Positions 15,342 through 26,391 of a stretch of 64,000 nucleotides of DNA are shown here, piece after piece (the first letter of the stretch is position 1; every line of letters begins with the position of its first letter). Below the pieces are notes generated by a model. That model made no database searches. It saw only the letters and a program-made list of their open reading frames with translations, and had not been told where the DNA came from. The position numbers and the translations under genes were made by a program. The DNA is from Sanghuangporus weigelae (taxonomy: Eukaryota; Basidiomycota; Agaricomycetes; Hymenochaetales; Hymenochaetaceae): contig CP137321.1 in assembly GCA_033182465.1 (NCBI GenBank), positions 1,488,001 through 1,552,000 of the forward strand, in the 5' to 3' direction.

Positions 15342-17378
15342 ATGCAATGCATCAGAGCTCTTCCATCCTTATCACAATCATCTCCCCTCTTTCCAGCCTT
15401 GGGGTATCACTCGAGGTTGTACAGTACGATGACCCGGACCTACAAGGATGCCGTCGACTGCCTGAATGGTCTCCAATCCAACCAGGCGATGATTGAGGCA
15501 AGCCGTGCATCCGGGGGTCGTATGGAGAAGTTTGCCATACATGATACTCATGAATATCTCGGTAGGATTGGGTATACGGTAGTTTTCTCGCTATGAGGCA
15601 AATTCAAATTCAGACACTAATATTCGTGTAGCCTCAGGACCTCAATAAACTAAATGTAATTCATGTCACTGGCACCAAAGGCAAAGGCTCAACATGTGCC
15701 TTCATCGATTCCATACTTCGTCACGCCATGCCTCAGCAGAAGATCGGTGCGTCTGTATGCTCGTTTGGGATGATCGCGACTCATTCAACTCTATAAGGTC
15801 TCTATACATCCCCTCATCTTGTCGCGGTTCGAGAGCGAATTAGAATTGATGGAAAGCCTATCGCAGAGGAAGACTTCGCCAAATACTTCTTTGAGGTTTG
15901 GGACAGGCTCGAAAAGAATGACGTGGTGCGTGCTCTCGGTACAATCTTCAATCGTACGAAAACTCAAAGGTATTAGAGGAAATACGACCATACACCTCCA
16001 AAACCCATGTATTTTAGGATGGTCACTTTAGTCGCATTTCATGCTCTCATGCAGATGAAGGTGGGGTTTGCTCATGTATATTATTTGCCCCCGAACTGAC
16101 GCTGCCAACCAGGTCGATGCTACGATACTCGAGGTTGGTGTCGGTGGGGCTTATGACTGCACAAATATTGTCCCCAAACCAATCGTCACAGGCGTTTCTG
16201 CACTTGGTATTGATCATATCGCTGTTCTTGGGAAAACTATAAGGGAGATCGCATGGCAGAAGGGTGGCATTTACAAGGTAGGATTGAGGACTTTACAAAT
16301 GAAAAGTGAGTAAGCTGATGCCTCTTCAGGAAGATGTTCCTGCGTTCACCGTGAACCAGCCCGAAGACGGTCTAGAAGTATTAGAAAAGCAGGCCAGAGA
16401 CCACAAAACTTCAAATTTCACTGTCGTTCCGTTTACTCCAGGACTTTCCGATATCAAGCTCGGTAATATATCATACTTTGTGCTTCAACGAATTAAATCA
16501 TTTCTGACGCCATGCTCGCCCAGGATTACCCGGTTTACATCAGTATCAGAATGCCAATCTTGCAGCCCACCTTGCACAGGAACTTTTACGTGCGAAAGCT
16601 TCGTTGATTTCACAGAGCACTCTGTCGAGCGCGGTCATTCAGGGATTGCAAAATGCTCGTTGGCCTGGACGATGTCAGACTGTGGAAGATCCTGCGTTCA
16701 AAGGCATGACATGGTTCCTTGATGGGGCACATACGAAAGATAGCCTTGAGTGTTGCGCTCAGTGGTTCTTCACGCCTGATGTTGCTCTTAGAAAGCTACC
16801 GTAAGTCCTCTCCCATCGACACAGATGAAAGTGGCAGATTAAGAATGGGCGGGCAGACAAACACCGAAGAGAATGTTTGTATTCAACTGCACAAGTGGCC
16901 GTAACGGTGCTTCATTCCTGACGACTGTGCTGTCTAAGACGAAGGCGCAACTCCAACTACATGGTGATGGTACCTCTGTTGCGGAAAGATTCTTCGACCA
17001 CGTCGTTTTCACATCGAATGTAACGTATGCAGACGGGGCTTTTAAGGGCGGTATGTATTTGCTATTATTTGACAAAACTGCACTAGTTGATGGGAATGTA
17101 TAGACTTGACGAACCGCGTAGTGGCGGAGGAGACCGTTGACCCTCTTAAAGTACAGCGCGAGTTGGCGGAGGCTTGGGGAACGCTCGTGCCAGACTTCCC
17201 AAGAGGGAACATTCATGTGGAGAAGTCCATTGAGCATACGGTTAAGTTCATCCGCAGTTTGCAAGGAACAAGTGATGATGATAGAGAGACTAGTCCTGTG
17301 GACGTTCTAGTCGCTGGGAGTCTGCATCTTGTTGGTGGTGTTATAGAGGTCGCTGGATTAAGTGACGTTGCTCTATAG
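15342..17378 (+). CDS. MET7: Folylpolyglutamate synthase, probably dual mitochondrial/cytosolic
   Basis: Adds gamma-linked glutamates to folates, keeping them in the cell and supporting methionine and thymidylate synthesis. The first in-frame ATG (15342) gives a basic, Ser-rich leader MQCIRALPSLSQSSPLFPAL ending YSTM, like a mitochondrial presequence. A second Met at 15429 (MTRTYKDAVDCLNGLQSNQ) would give the cytosolic form. After a splice near 15590 comes the ATP loop VTGTKGKGSTCAFIDSIL (15667-15720), then LYTSPHL, ILEVGVGGAYDCTNI (about 16118-16170), GIDHIAVLGKT and QKGGIYK. Later exons carry WPGRCQTVED, FLDGAHTKDSLECCAQWF (16715-16770) and FVFNCTSGR. The end is VDVLVAGSLHLVGGVIEVAG with TAG 17376-17378. 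About nine introns are present. The order matches the full family. Confidence 0.93.
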
Positions 17379-17591
17379 ATTTACGTTCTGCACCAGCAGT
17401 TTTCTAGAGTACATACTCGACTCTTTACTTATTACGTTAGTCTTAGGATGATAGAGCAATCGTACATCATAGGTAAATGCAATAGAATTCCTCCAAGTAT
17501 GCCTGTCAGTGATACCCTAACGAAAAAGGGATCATCGTCTGCCCCAGCTTCCCGGTTCACAATAATGGATTGCCTAGGGAATCAAGGTCAG

Positions 17592-19771
17592 TCATATCAG
17601 AAAGTCATCCAAGATATACGTATCGCGACCTCCCACCTGTCTGTCAAGAAACTCTCTCAATCTGATCTTGAGACCCAGTGGTCCTAGATCAAAATCCCTG
17701 ACGTGCTCTTGGGCCAAAGCCATGAAGACGTCAAGGCAAATAGGCTGTTCGTTGAATGTCAGAGATTTAGTAAATTTAATATCATGATGATTTACTTCAT
17801 AGCGCAAAACTCGTAGGTAAAGCGTTTCGTCTTCCGAAATCTTGGATCTGAACTTCTGAAATAGCTCCTCTTCGTTGATAACCGAATCACCGCAATTGGC
17901 GTCCTTGTTTTGAACCTTGGTCCGCTTAGCATTTCGTTTAATCGGCGAGGATGTCTTCTTCGTATGTATTCGATGTACGAAAGGTGTGTTGTCAATCAAA
18001 GCTGCATCCATGGAAATGTCCAATTCTAGTTTCGATATTTCTGCAGCAACATCCTCAACTATACAATTGTTGATGGACTTCGGACGTGAATTTGCGGTCG
18101 GTGTCCTTGTCGGCGACGAACAAGAGATTACACGGCCATCATCGATATGCAATTCATCGTGCGCATACGTGGTTTCGTCTTCCTGTATTTCAGGATCAAA
18201 AATCAAGACTGCTTTATCACCCATGCCATCATTATCGTCAGTGTTATACAAGAAGCAATCGTCGTCCTCCCATGTCAGATCCTTATTGTTTTGTGTATTA
18301 CAAGCAGACGTCAGTGAAGACGCTAAAATATATGGTAAATAGGTGAGCAAGCCAATATGAAGCCAAGAGTACGCACTGTGGTAAGGACTCACCACATCTG
18401 CATTCAAATCGGTGTTTAAAAGTGACAGTCCGGAGCGCCTCACAGAGAGCAACCTGGAATCATCCGGGAGCCGTATTGTAGGCAGAGAATTAGGGGAAGG
18501 AGGTTCCGCTATTAGGTCAAGTGTACGAGGGGCAGTTCGATCGGCACACTTTGCTGTCCCGAGCTTGCTGCCTGGCAACGATTGAGTAAGCGGAGGTCCA
18601 AGCTCATCGTCGTCCAAATACGACGAAACAAGCGGTAATCGGGAACCAAGTCTGCTCTGCCCTAATGTCTGTGTAATAGAAGGGGCTGGCACTGCTTCGC
18701 CGTCGTGCCTGGCAGTCTGTCCAAAAGACGGTCGACCAAGGATTGTCTTTGCGCGGTTGCGAATATCGTCACGCGATTCAGAGATGGCCTTGACGGTGCT
18801 CGGAAACTCCTTCTGACGTTTTGTAGGTCGAAGTACAACATTCTCCTTGACTATGTGCTCCAAGTATGTTTTAGGAGGGGGTTCTTCAGCGCGTTTATCG
18901 ATTGTATCGGCTTTCCTAGCCGACTCAAACCCTGCCTTAATTTCGCGTGAGAGGAGAACATCCATAGTTTCTTCCGTGAAGCGGGCTTTCTTCGCACAAG
19001 TTCGCATGTGAGACACTTTATTTGCGGCGGACTTTCGAACTGTCCATTTGAGATCGCAGCTGACACATCTTGAGAGGAGTTTCAGCTGTCGTTCCGAAAA
19101 GCCAAGATAAAATGCAGCTGCTTTGACAGAACCCTGTCTGCTGGGTGTGCCCTTTGTAGGTCCGATCATATGCGCCGCTTTCTGAGAGATTCTAGACGAG
19201 GTACCTGCTATTGACAACGTTTGCGAAGATGCAGAAAATACAAAGGAGCCAATCTTCGTGCGCATTCTATTGGTTCTCTCCTCCGCTTCAATGTTGCTCG
19301 CGTCGCTCTCGTCCCTTGTCACTCTTTGTGTTTGAGAGTCGGGAAAGCTCGCCTGGATGACTGTGCCCGCTGCAGAAGCTCCAGCAGTGCCCACAAATAA
19401 AGTGCTTGTAGTCGTGGACTCTCTTCTGCTATTGCCTGATAAATCAGGTGTCATCATTTCAGCGTAGACGGACCGTTCGTGACGAGAAGTTTGACGCGAA
19501 CCTATATAGTAGTAACTGAGGCATTTGCATCGTATAAGCAATAATGGTTTTGATTTGGCATACCATCATCACAGTTTGACACGAGTTGGGTATCCAGAAT
19601 TACAGAATCGTGAGAGTCGGAATCAGTGAGCTCAATAACTTCCATGGTCTTCAGTTGTCCTTTTCTTCTTCGACTCTCTTCTTTGCGACGTTTTCTGTAT
19701 TCCTCTCTTTCTGGTTCCGAGTCCTCGACTATCTCCGCTGTCTGAGTACAGCCCAACTGTTTTTTGATCAT
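17592..19771 (-). CDS. SLX4: Structure-specific endonuclease scaffold Slx4
   Basis: A regulatory partner of the Slx1 nuclease, acting on branched DNA during repair. The proposed start is MIKKQLGCTQTAEIVEDS (ATG 19769-19771). The frame is open further upstream to an ATG at 19997, but that stretch looks non-coding. Exon 1 holds a basic stretch and VIELTDSDS, a likely SUMO-interacting motif. It joins over an intron (about 19505-19560) to SRQTSRHERSVYAEMM. A Cys/His cluster, CVSC...HMRTC, lies at about 18998-19070. The C-terminal conserved domain reads YLRVLRYE joined over an in-frame intron to PICLDVFMALAQEHV, then GLKIRLREFLDRQ, the Slx1-binding region typical of fungal Slx4. It ends DTYILDDFLI at the stop 17592-17594. 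The middle is disordered. The identity rests mainly on the C-terminal domain. Confidence 0.78.
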
Positions 19772-20066
19772 GGTAGGTCCACCGTGAGTTCGATCAGCAA
19801 GAGAAACGGGATGCTTGATACCAACAAAGACCACGCGACTGGAAAGAACTGAGAGAGATGTCGAGGATAAAGGAGCCACGCGACGCGTCGCCGCGGTGAC
19901 GCGTTTGGAATGCGATTCACGTGACGATCGGAGTCCGCGCAGTCTCTGGTCCCTGACCAGTGACCTGAAGAACAAATCATACCTTGAACTCACGCCCATG
20001 CCGGCCGTTGCATCTCTACCTCCATCTCAAATCTAACTGCAAAATATTTTTATTTTGCTCAAAACG

Positions 20067-23000
20067 ATGCCTTTCCCTCTCGCACCGCACCATGTCCAAC
20101 TCATTGCTGCATGCTATCCTCCATCTTCCGCCCTTCTCACTTCTGGTCCAGAGTATAAACCGAACTCCCAAGAACTCTCTCGACTCACCTATTATGCATC
20201 AAACAGACCGGGTAAAATCGCAAAACTCGGTAGCGAGCTAGAGAAAAGGGCACTAACAGATGCTCGTAAGGCCAGCTCAGGGAATATGAGGGCACGCGCG
20301 TGAGTAGACCATTACATGTCTTCATTTATTTGTTGCTTATTCTTATTCTTTAAGGTCTCTTCTGATCACACTGAATATATTCAAGGCCTTGACTCAGGAA
20401 TGCCGGCGAGATCTGTCTTTGCTGGCGACATCGTTAATGTCGACTTTGGATTCAACATTAGCTGTTTTGTCTAATGACCTCGAGGTTGCGGCTAAAGTCG
20501 CCAGTGTGGTCAGTCGCGATACTATCGAGCTTCAGGGATTCCTCAAGTGACCTGGACTACTAGTTCGTCTGCTGGTCTACGTATACGAACGGCCAATTGC
20601 TTGGTATAGATCAGACTTTAACACGAGATTATGTTTCAACCCTGCACCGATTTTCGTCCATGTGTTTATCCGAGGCCAAAGATTCTGAAGATCGCAATAG
20701 GTCAGAAAACATGATGCCTTCACATGTCTCGTCCTGACAAGATCTTAGGATGCGCGTTATCGGACTGGGCGCCCTCACGGGTGCGGTGGCATCGGAGGCT
20801 CTTTATAATTCACCATCGCAAATCAAAGCGCAAGCTTCCGCGATTGTTCCAGCCTTGCTTGTCAATTTACTCCAGGTTGATATCTCAGTCCTTGATTACG
20901 AGTGGGTACATCCAGTACTTAGCTCTTAAGGGGACTTCTACTGACGTTACCAGGTCAGAGAATGATAGAAATCCTCCGGCACTAGGTACTTTCCTCGCTG
21001 ACTTTCGCTCGCGTCCACTCCTTGAGCGCCGTGCTGCATCGATACATCTTCACATCGATGGAGATGAAGGTCCTACAAGCGGAGACGTAGCAAATGCTGC
21101 ATTGAAAGCGTTCGCTTGTCTCCTCAGCCAATCGAATGGGGGACAAGTCTCAATGGTTATGCAAGCCGCTTTGGATAGCCTTGGGTTGCATGATGGCTGG
21201 AAACACATCAATCACTGTTGCTGGTTCATTCGCAAGGCGATCGAGTGGACACAATATCAGTACCGGTTCGCGGTTCCTGCACGACTGATTGACAGGCTTA
21301 TGGAGGCTCAAGAGGATTCGAGGCCTTCAGACTTCCATAAAACACTCGCCGCCATGATTAAAGCAGCGTTCACAGCACCTGTTCCACTGGTTAATCTATC
21401 AACCTCGGACGTATGTTCAAATCTCACAGCACTGATTCTACGCAGAATCGCAATCAACCCCAATGATGATCTCCTTCCAGATCTCGTTGGTTGCGTCGGA
21501 GCACTTGGTATGCACATCTACTACGCGGATCAAATTCATGATCTCGCATGCGAGATCATTGGGAGAATAACTCATGTCGAGGGCAATGGATTCAGTGCTG
21601 GAAGTCAACCTTCTGCGAGTCGAGGGGAGGGACGAGTTATGGCCTTACGAGCCCTAATAGCGTGTGTAGGACTTCTCATTCAGTCAAGTACCAAGCCTTT
21701 GCACCAGCACACTACGTCTGCGGATGGCCATGGAGATGAGGAACGTTGCAAGCTAGGTGCAACTCCCGCAAGGCCTGAAAACGACGAGCCTGAAGCTGCT
21801 AGTCCGAGACCGTCGAGCGATGGTGTCTCGTTGAGAGCAGGCCTCCCCAGGAGATCGAGGATTCCTCCAGATGTATGGCAGGAAACTCTTTCTTTACTCT
21901 GTGACGAGAGCTTTGCTGTTCGGTCGGATTATGCGAGAATCCTCGTGCTATATCTGAAATCCGAAATCCGACCAGAATTGGGGTCGCGTATCGGACCAGA
22001 TGGCACGGGTCAATTGAGGCCCACGAGAACTCTAGAGGATGGCTCACACACAATCGAGTCCACCGGTTTGAGTGATGGTCCTACCAGCCGATTCTTCAAC
22101 GCCCTGCAAGCAATTATTTTCATGCTTGCAACGTCATCGCATCTCGGTCTTCCGCCTTCTTCTCCGCCGTCTCCGGTCCATTCTTTGGATGATGTTCGTG
22201 AACATGAATTGGAACAACGGCATGACTCAGTTAATGTAAATATTACTCCCTCGACGCCTCTACAAGAGCAATCATTCGCTGTAGACCAGGAGCAGGCTGG
22301 AGAGCCGTCCATTGCGGGACAATCCTCGCGGAGAAAATCTTTGGGACTGGCAACGCAGTTCCTCAAGTTACACAGAATTCGCCGCTTGCTAGATGCCGCA
22401 CTTCATCAATCCCCACGATCACCACAACCTGATACAGGGGAGAGCTCGGCGTGCTTGTCAGATTATGCCCACATATTGCATATTCTCAATACCGTTCACG
22501 AGCAAACTCCAACACGGGCACTATTAGCGGGCTTTCCAATGTTGCTAGCCTTGCGCTCTTGGTGTGACTCGGATTTGGTGCCTCAGCGTCGCCGATTCGC
22601 CGTCCGACAAGTCCTTGCTGGACAATGGCAGACTTTATCGAGGATATGGGACATTCCACAGTTGATAAAAGTAACCAAGAATGTAAGTTACTTTCTCGAT
22701 GCATGAGTATGCGTTTTATTCGTTTTATTCTCAATTTCACAGACATCGAGTGCATCATTTCCTTATCCGCCGCCAGAAATCAGCTTCCCCGAATTAGAAG
22801 TACCGTTGGACCTGCAATTTCTTTCGGAGGTCGAAGAACTTGACGAAAGCAGTTCCTGGTGTGGAAATGAGCCAGTTATCCTCTCCGTTTCGAAACATGT
22901 GAACGTCCAACGCGCCACGGGTCTCGATGAAGCAAGCCTTGCCAAAAGACTTGGTATTCAATGGTCACCCGATAATGCACTGAGGGACTGTAAGTAACAA

Positions 23001-23555
23001 ATCAATGCAAGGTTCTTTAACTTCCATTTATGCGTCTCTTACAGCAGTCGAAAGTTCTCTCAACGGCGACTCACCACGACCCGAGCACGGCAACCCACTT
23101 CTCAAAATTTCACCAGCACTGATGCATATATCTAACCTTTCATTGCAAAGTCTGACGCGATCCAATCGCGGAGTTGGCGTCAATGACTTGCGTGATGCGC
23201 TGGAAGGGCGGGGCGCTATGTCTAATACTGCTTTATCGCAAGGACGCGCTCCTTCCGTCGCTAGCATCGGTGCTACGCATTCCGGCGCTTCTGGAGAAAG
23301 CGCAACATCTCCTAGTAGCTGGAGTGCTATTCGTCCTCGGCCGCGTTTGTTAAGTGGGGAGAGTCGAAAGGACGTAAAAAACGTGCTTGATAAACTAGGA
23401 ATTGGTTCGAATAAAACTACGAGCCCTCCGAGGTTGTCTCCATCTCCAAATCAATCGGCAGCAGCCAGGTAAGATTTTCATATACTCCCTTCATTTATTC
23501 ACTAAATATTTATTCTCGCACAAGGTCTCTGTTGATTCCGCCATACAAAGGCTAA
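20067..23555 (+). CDS. EFR3: Efr3, plasma-membrane anchor of PI4-kinase
   Basis: A peripheral plasma-membrane protein that holds the Stt4 (PI4KIIIalpha)-Ypp1 complex and so sets PI4P levels. It starts MPFPLAPHHVQLIAACYPP (ATG 20067). The family block NSQELSRLTYYASNRPGKI lies at about 20165-20220, followed by LGSELEKRALTDARK. Helical-repeat exons follow, including MRVIGLGALTGAVASEALYN (about 20749-20808) and a long exon (about 20955-22682) with RRAASIHLHIDGDEGPT. The C-terminal half is low-complexity with Ser/Pro-rich stretches. The last intron is 23469-23524: the frame would stop at once if it were unspliced, while splicing gives RSLLIPPYKG and TAA 23553-23555. No transmembrane segment is present, as expected. 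The start lies 296 bp from the SLX4 start on the other strand. Confidence 0.87.
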
Positions 23556-23885
23556 GCTTGAATAGCTTTCCGTGTCCTTTTCCTTACATTAAATTTTCTT
23601 ACATCAATCTTTGCATTATATATATATCACCATCCAATACATTGGATAAGACAGCATGCTTTCCAGCATTTACAGTCACAACACACATTCGTTCTATCGT
23701 AGCTCACGCGGTTATTAAGAATTCTTGGCCATTCATTGAAAATGCATATTATCAATTCTGCCGTGACGATGACGTAGAAGTCATTCGTCTGCGTGATTCT
23801 TCTTCCCTTTCTCTCCAATATGCAAGTTCGGATTGCGCTTTTGGATGGGACATTGAGTATTGATTTTTCTGATTCTCGCTGTTAA
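23556..23885. other. Convergent 3' region of EFR3 and VPS52
   Basis: 330 bp of AT-rich sequence, including a TATATATATA run near 23619. An open minus-strand stretch (23627-23818) could be an alternative VPS52 last exon but has no family match that I recognise. Confidence 0.4.
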
Positions 23886-26201
23886 TCAACAATCACAAGG
23901 CAACAGAACAGAACTCACGCTCATGGCCTGCAGGAGCATTTCAAACATAGAAGATTGAAATGTCGCGCTTTTGAGAGGATCACCTATCCGCTTTGATTGG
24001 TTTACGATTAAGTTTGTGAGTTCTTGACGCAATCGAGTGAGGCTGCAAACAAACATTTGGATCAATGAATCATATATAGGCAGAAGGACAGTTATTAGCT
24101 TACTTTGAGAAAATCATAGTCTCATCCTCGGTTTCAGTGAGAATGATGAATGACCAGAAAACCGCGACATAACGAGCTCCAATCTAACAAACATCATGTC
24201 AAAGAAGCACCACTCCAGACGACCAGGGAATAGTAAAATCCATACCTTCTGTACCAGTGAGTCAGTAGGACCTACAGCCCTACGGAAGTAACCGCCTGAT
24301 CCCGTTTCGTTTAGCTTACTGAGGCTCGCAACATGCTCGGTCATCTGTTTCTGGAATACTGGCCAGAACTGCATCCGCAGACCAAACAGCCAGCTCTCGA
24401 GAGGCAGGCATCCGCGCGCCTGCACCTCTGCGAGAGTGTTCTCGATCATACGGATCATGGTAAGTAATGGAATTACAGGTGGGGGCGGTTCAAGCACGAC
24501 CGTTGCGAAATTCTGCATTACGTTGATAACTAATCAGCGCTAAAGTCATGAAATGTATGGTTGATTGACTTGCTTGGCAATAGTTAAATGTAGGCTCCAT
24601 GATTTGTTTCCATATCGTCGCCAAAGCCGACAAGTCTTCTTTGGATAGATTTCGATGACCCAACATATTCTTCGATATCGAGTGTGTAAGGCTCTCTCTT
24701 CGACGTATAGGCGGACTACCAATAGTCTCCGCTCCGAGACTTGCTCTCCTCGCGTCTTCAGCTGGTAATCCTTGCGAGTCTGAAGGCGAGAAGACAGACC
24801 CAGATGAATCTGACGCCTTCGGAGTGGGGCCTTGCGAAGGTTGCGGAAAGAATGTCGTGACAAATGTGTACTCGGCGGAACCATTGTCCATTAAGACGAG
24901 TAGCATGGAGCGGAAGAGTGCTTCAAGAGGCTCTTTCTAGGACAAGAGTCAGCACGAACAAGCAGAGCGTCTGATAGAGGCACGAACATGTGTCTTGTCC
25001 TCCGCGATGTATGCCTGCACAACGGGAGGGCCATCTAATCTAGCGTGTGCAAGCCGGTTTTCATCTACGATGAACTCGATTTGCGCATCTGAAGATCCAA
25101 TCAACTCGGTTCTCTCTGTTGTCCGAGCCTAAGCAAAGATGCTCGTGTCAATAGCACAGCAATTGACTAAACCGTTAAATTACTCACCTTAATCCACCCT
25201 AAACTGCGAATGTACCTTCTAAATCCCGTCTCGTAGTATACCCGTGTAGCGGCGACGTATGATCGCTGGATCTCCTTCGCAACATCCTCTGCATGATTCT
25301 GCAGAAACTCGTAGAGTGATCTGTATTTTAGCATCACTGACGTTTGCAAAACCTGCATGTTTGTCGTCATGCTCGTCCGTACAGGTTGGAGCAACGTGAG
25401 GAAGAATACTCGGATCTTTGTCGCGGCCTGATTGCAGTACCATTCAATTCTGCGAGTAGTATGGGCAGAATGCACACCCGACTCACCACAATGCGCAATC
25501 CCTCGGTGACTTCCGTCAAGTCTCGAGCAGCTTTCACGCGTTTTCGCGCGTTCACTGCAGACAACCGACGCTCAAAGTCAGGGATCGCAGTCAGCCAGGT
25601 TTCGCCTACATCCGTATCCAAGATAGTCGTCGCAAGAGACGGAGGTATGCATAAATCCGAAAGTAAACTTGACAGCGGTTTCTCTATTCTCTGGAAGAGA
25701 CAAGCAATGAACGTATCAGCTCCATGTATACTTGGCGATGTCCTGCGTCACAATGAACATGACATTGTGATTGGCGACTTACCTTCCTTGCTTTGAGTCT
25801 ATTCTCGATATCCTTGCTTCTATCCTGAAGAGTCGAGATTTGCCCTGCTACGGCAGTAAGATCCGCCTGGAAAGTCGATAGAAATTTCTCAAGTGAGTCC
25901 AAGAGACCGACACCTGTCTGCCACTCAAGTTTAGTCGTGTTTTCTCAACAATACTTAAACAGATCTATGAGACTACGGACCTCTACTTGGTCATGTAGGT
26001 CAACGTATTGCTTTGCTCGCTTCGTATCTGGTAAAGAATCGAATCAAGGCCTCAGTGAAGTTGTCCGGGTCGTTCGAGTATTAATAACGTACTGACAGAA
26101 GAACGGATCTGGCTTCGTCTCGGATGCTAACATATATACGCTCCGTTAGGAAACGGTAGTCTTGTAGAAAGCAAAGACGCAGCTTTACATTCTCCAGCCA
26201 T
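23886..26201 (-). CDS. VPS52: GARP/EARP tethering complex subunit Vps52
   Basis: A coiled-coil subunit of the GARP complex, which tethers endosome-derived vesicles at the trans-Golgi. Assembled from the minus strand: MAGE (ATG 26199-26201), then SSETKPDPFF, TKRAKQYVDLHDQVE, and the conserved DSLEKFLSTFQADLTAVAGQ (about 25843-25902), DRSKDIENRLKARK, TWLTAIPDFERRL, MTTNMQVLQTSVMLKYRSLY (25315-25374), YYETGFRRYIRSLGWIK and EALFRSMLLVLMDNGS. The Vps52 core continues to ARYVAVFWSFIILTETEDET. About twelve introns are needed, including one with a GTCAGT donor. The protein ends soon after LKSATFQSSMFEMLLQAMS, here taken to TGA 23886-23888. Both ends look short compared with animal Vps52, so the terminal exons are tentative. 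Confidence 0.82.
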
Positions 26202-26391
26202 CGTCGCTCTGGTCAAACTCAAGGTGGTTATGCCTCAAGTAACACGTCGCACGTGATATACTGGATAGAAGACAAAGAGATGCTATATACAGCGTGGTCC
26301 ATACTGCACTCAAATTCAACTAGATGGTCTAAATGCGATATTAAACGTATGTATATAGGTACAGTAAGTGAATAACAAAATGGCGCGAGTA

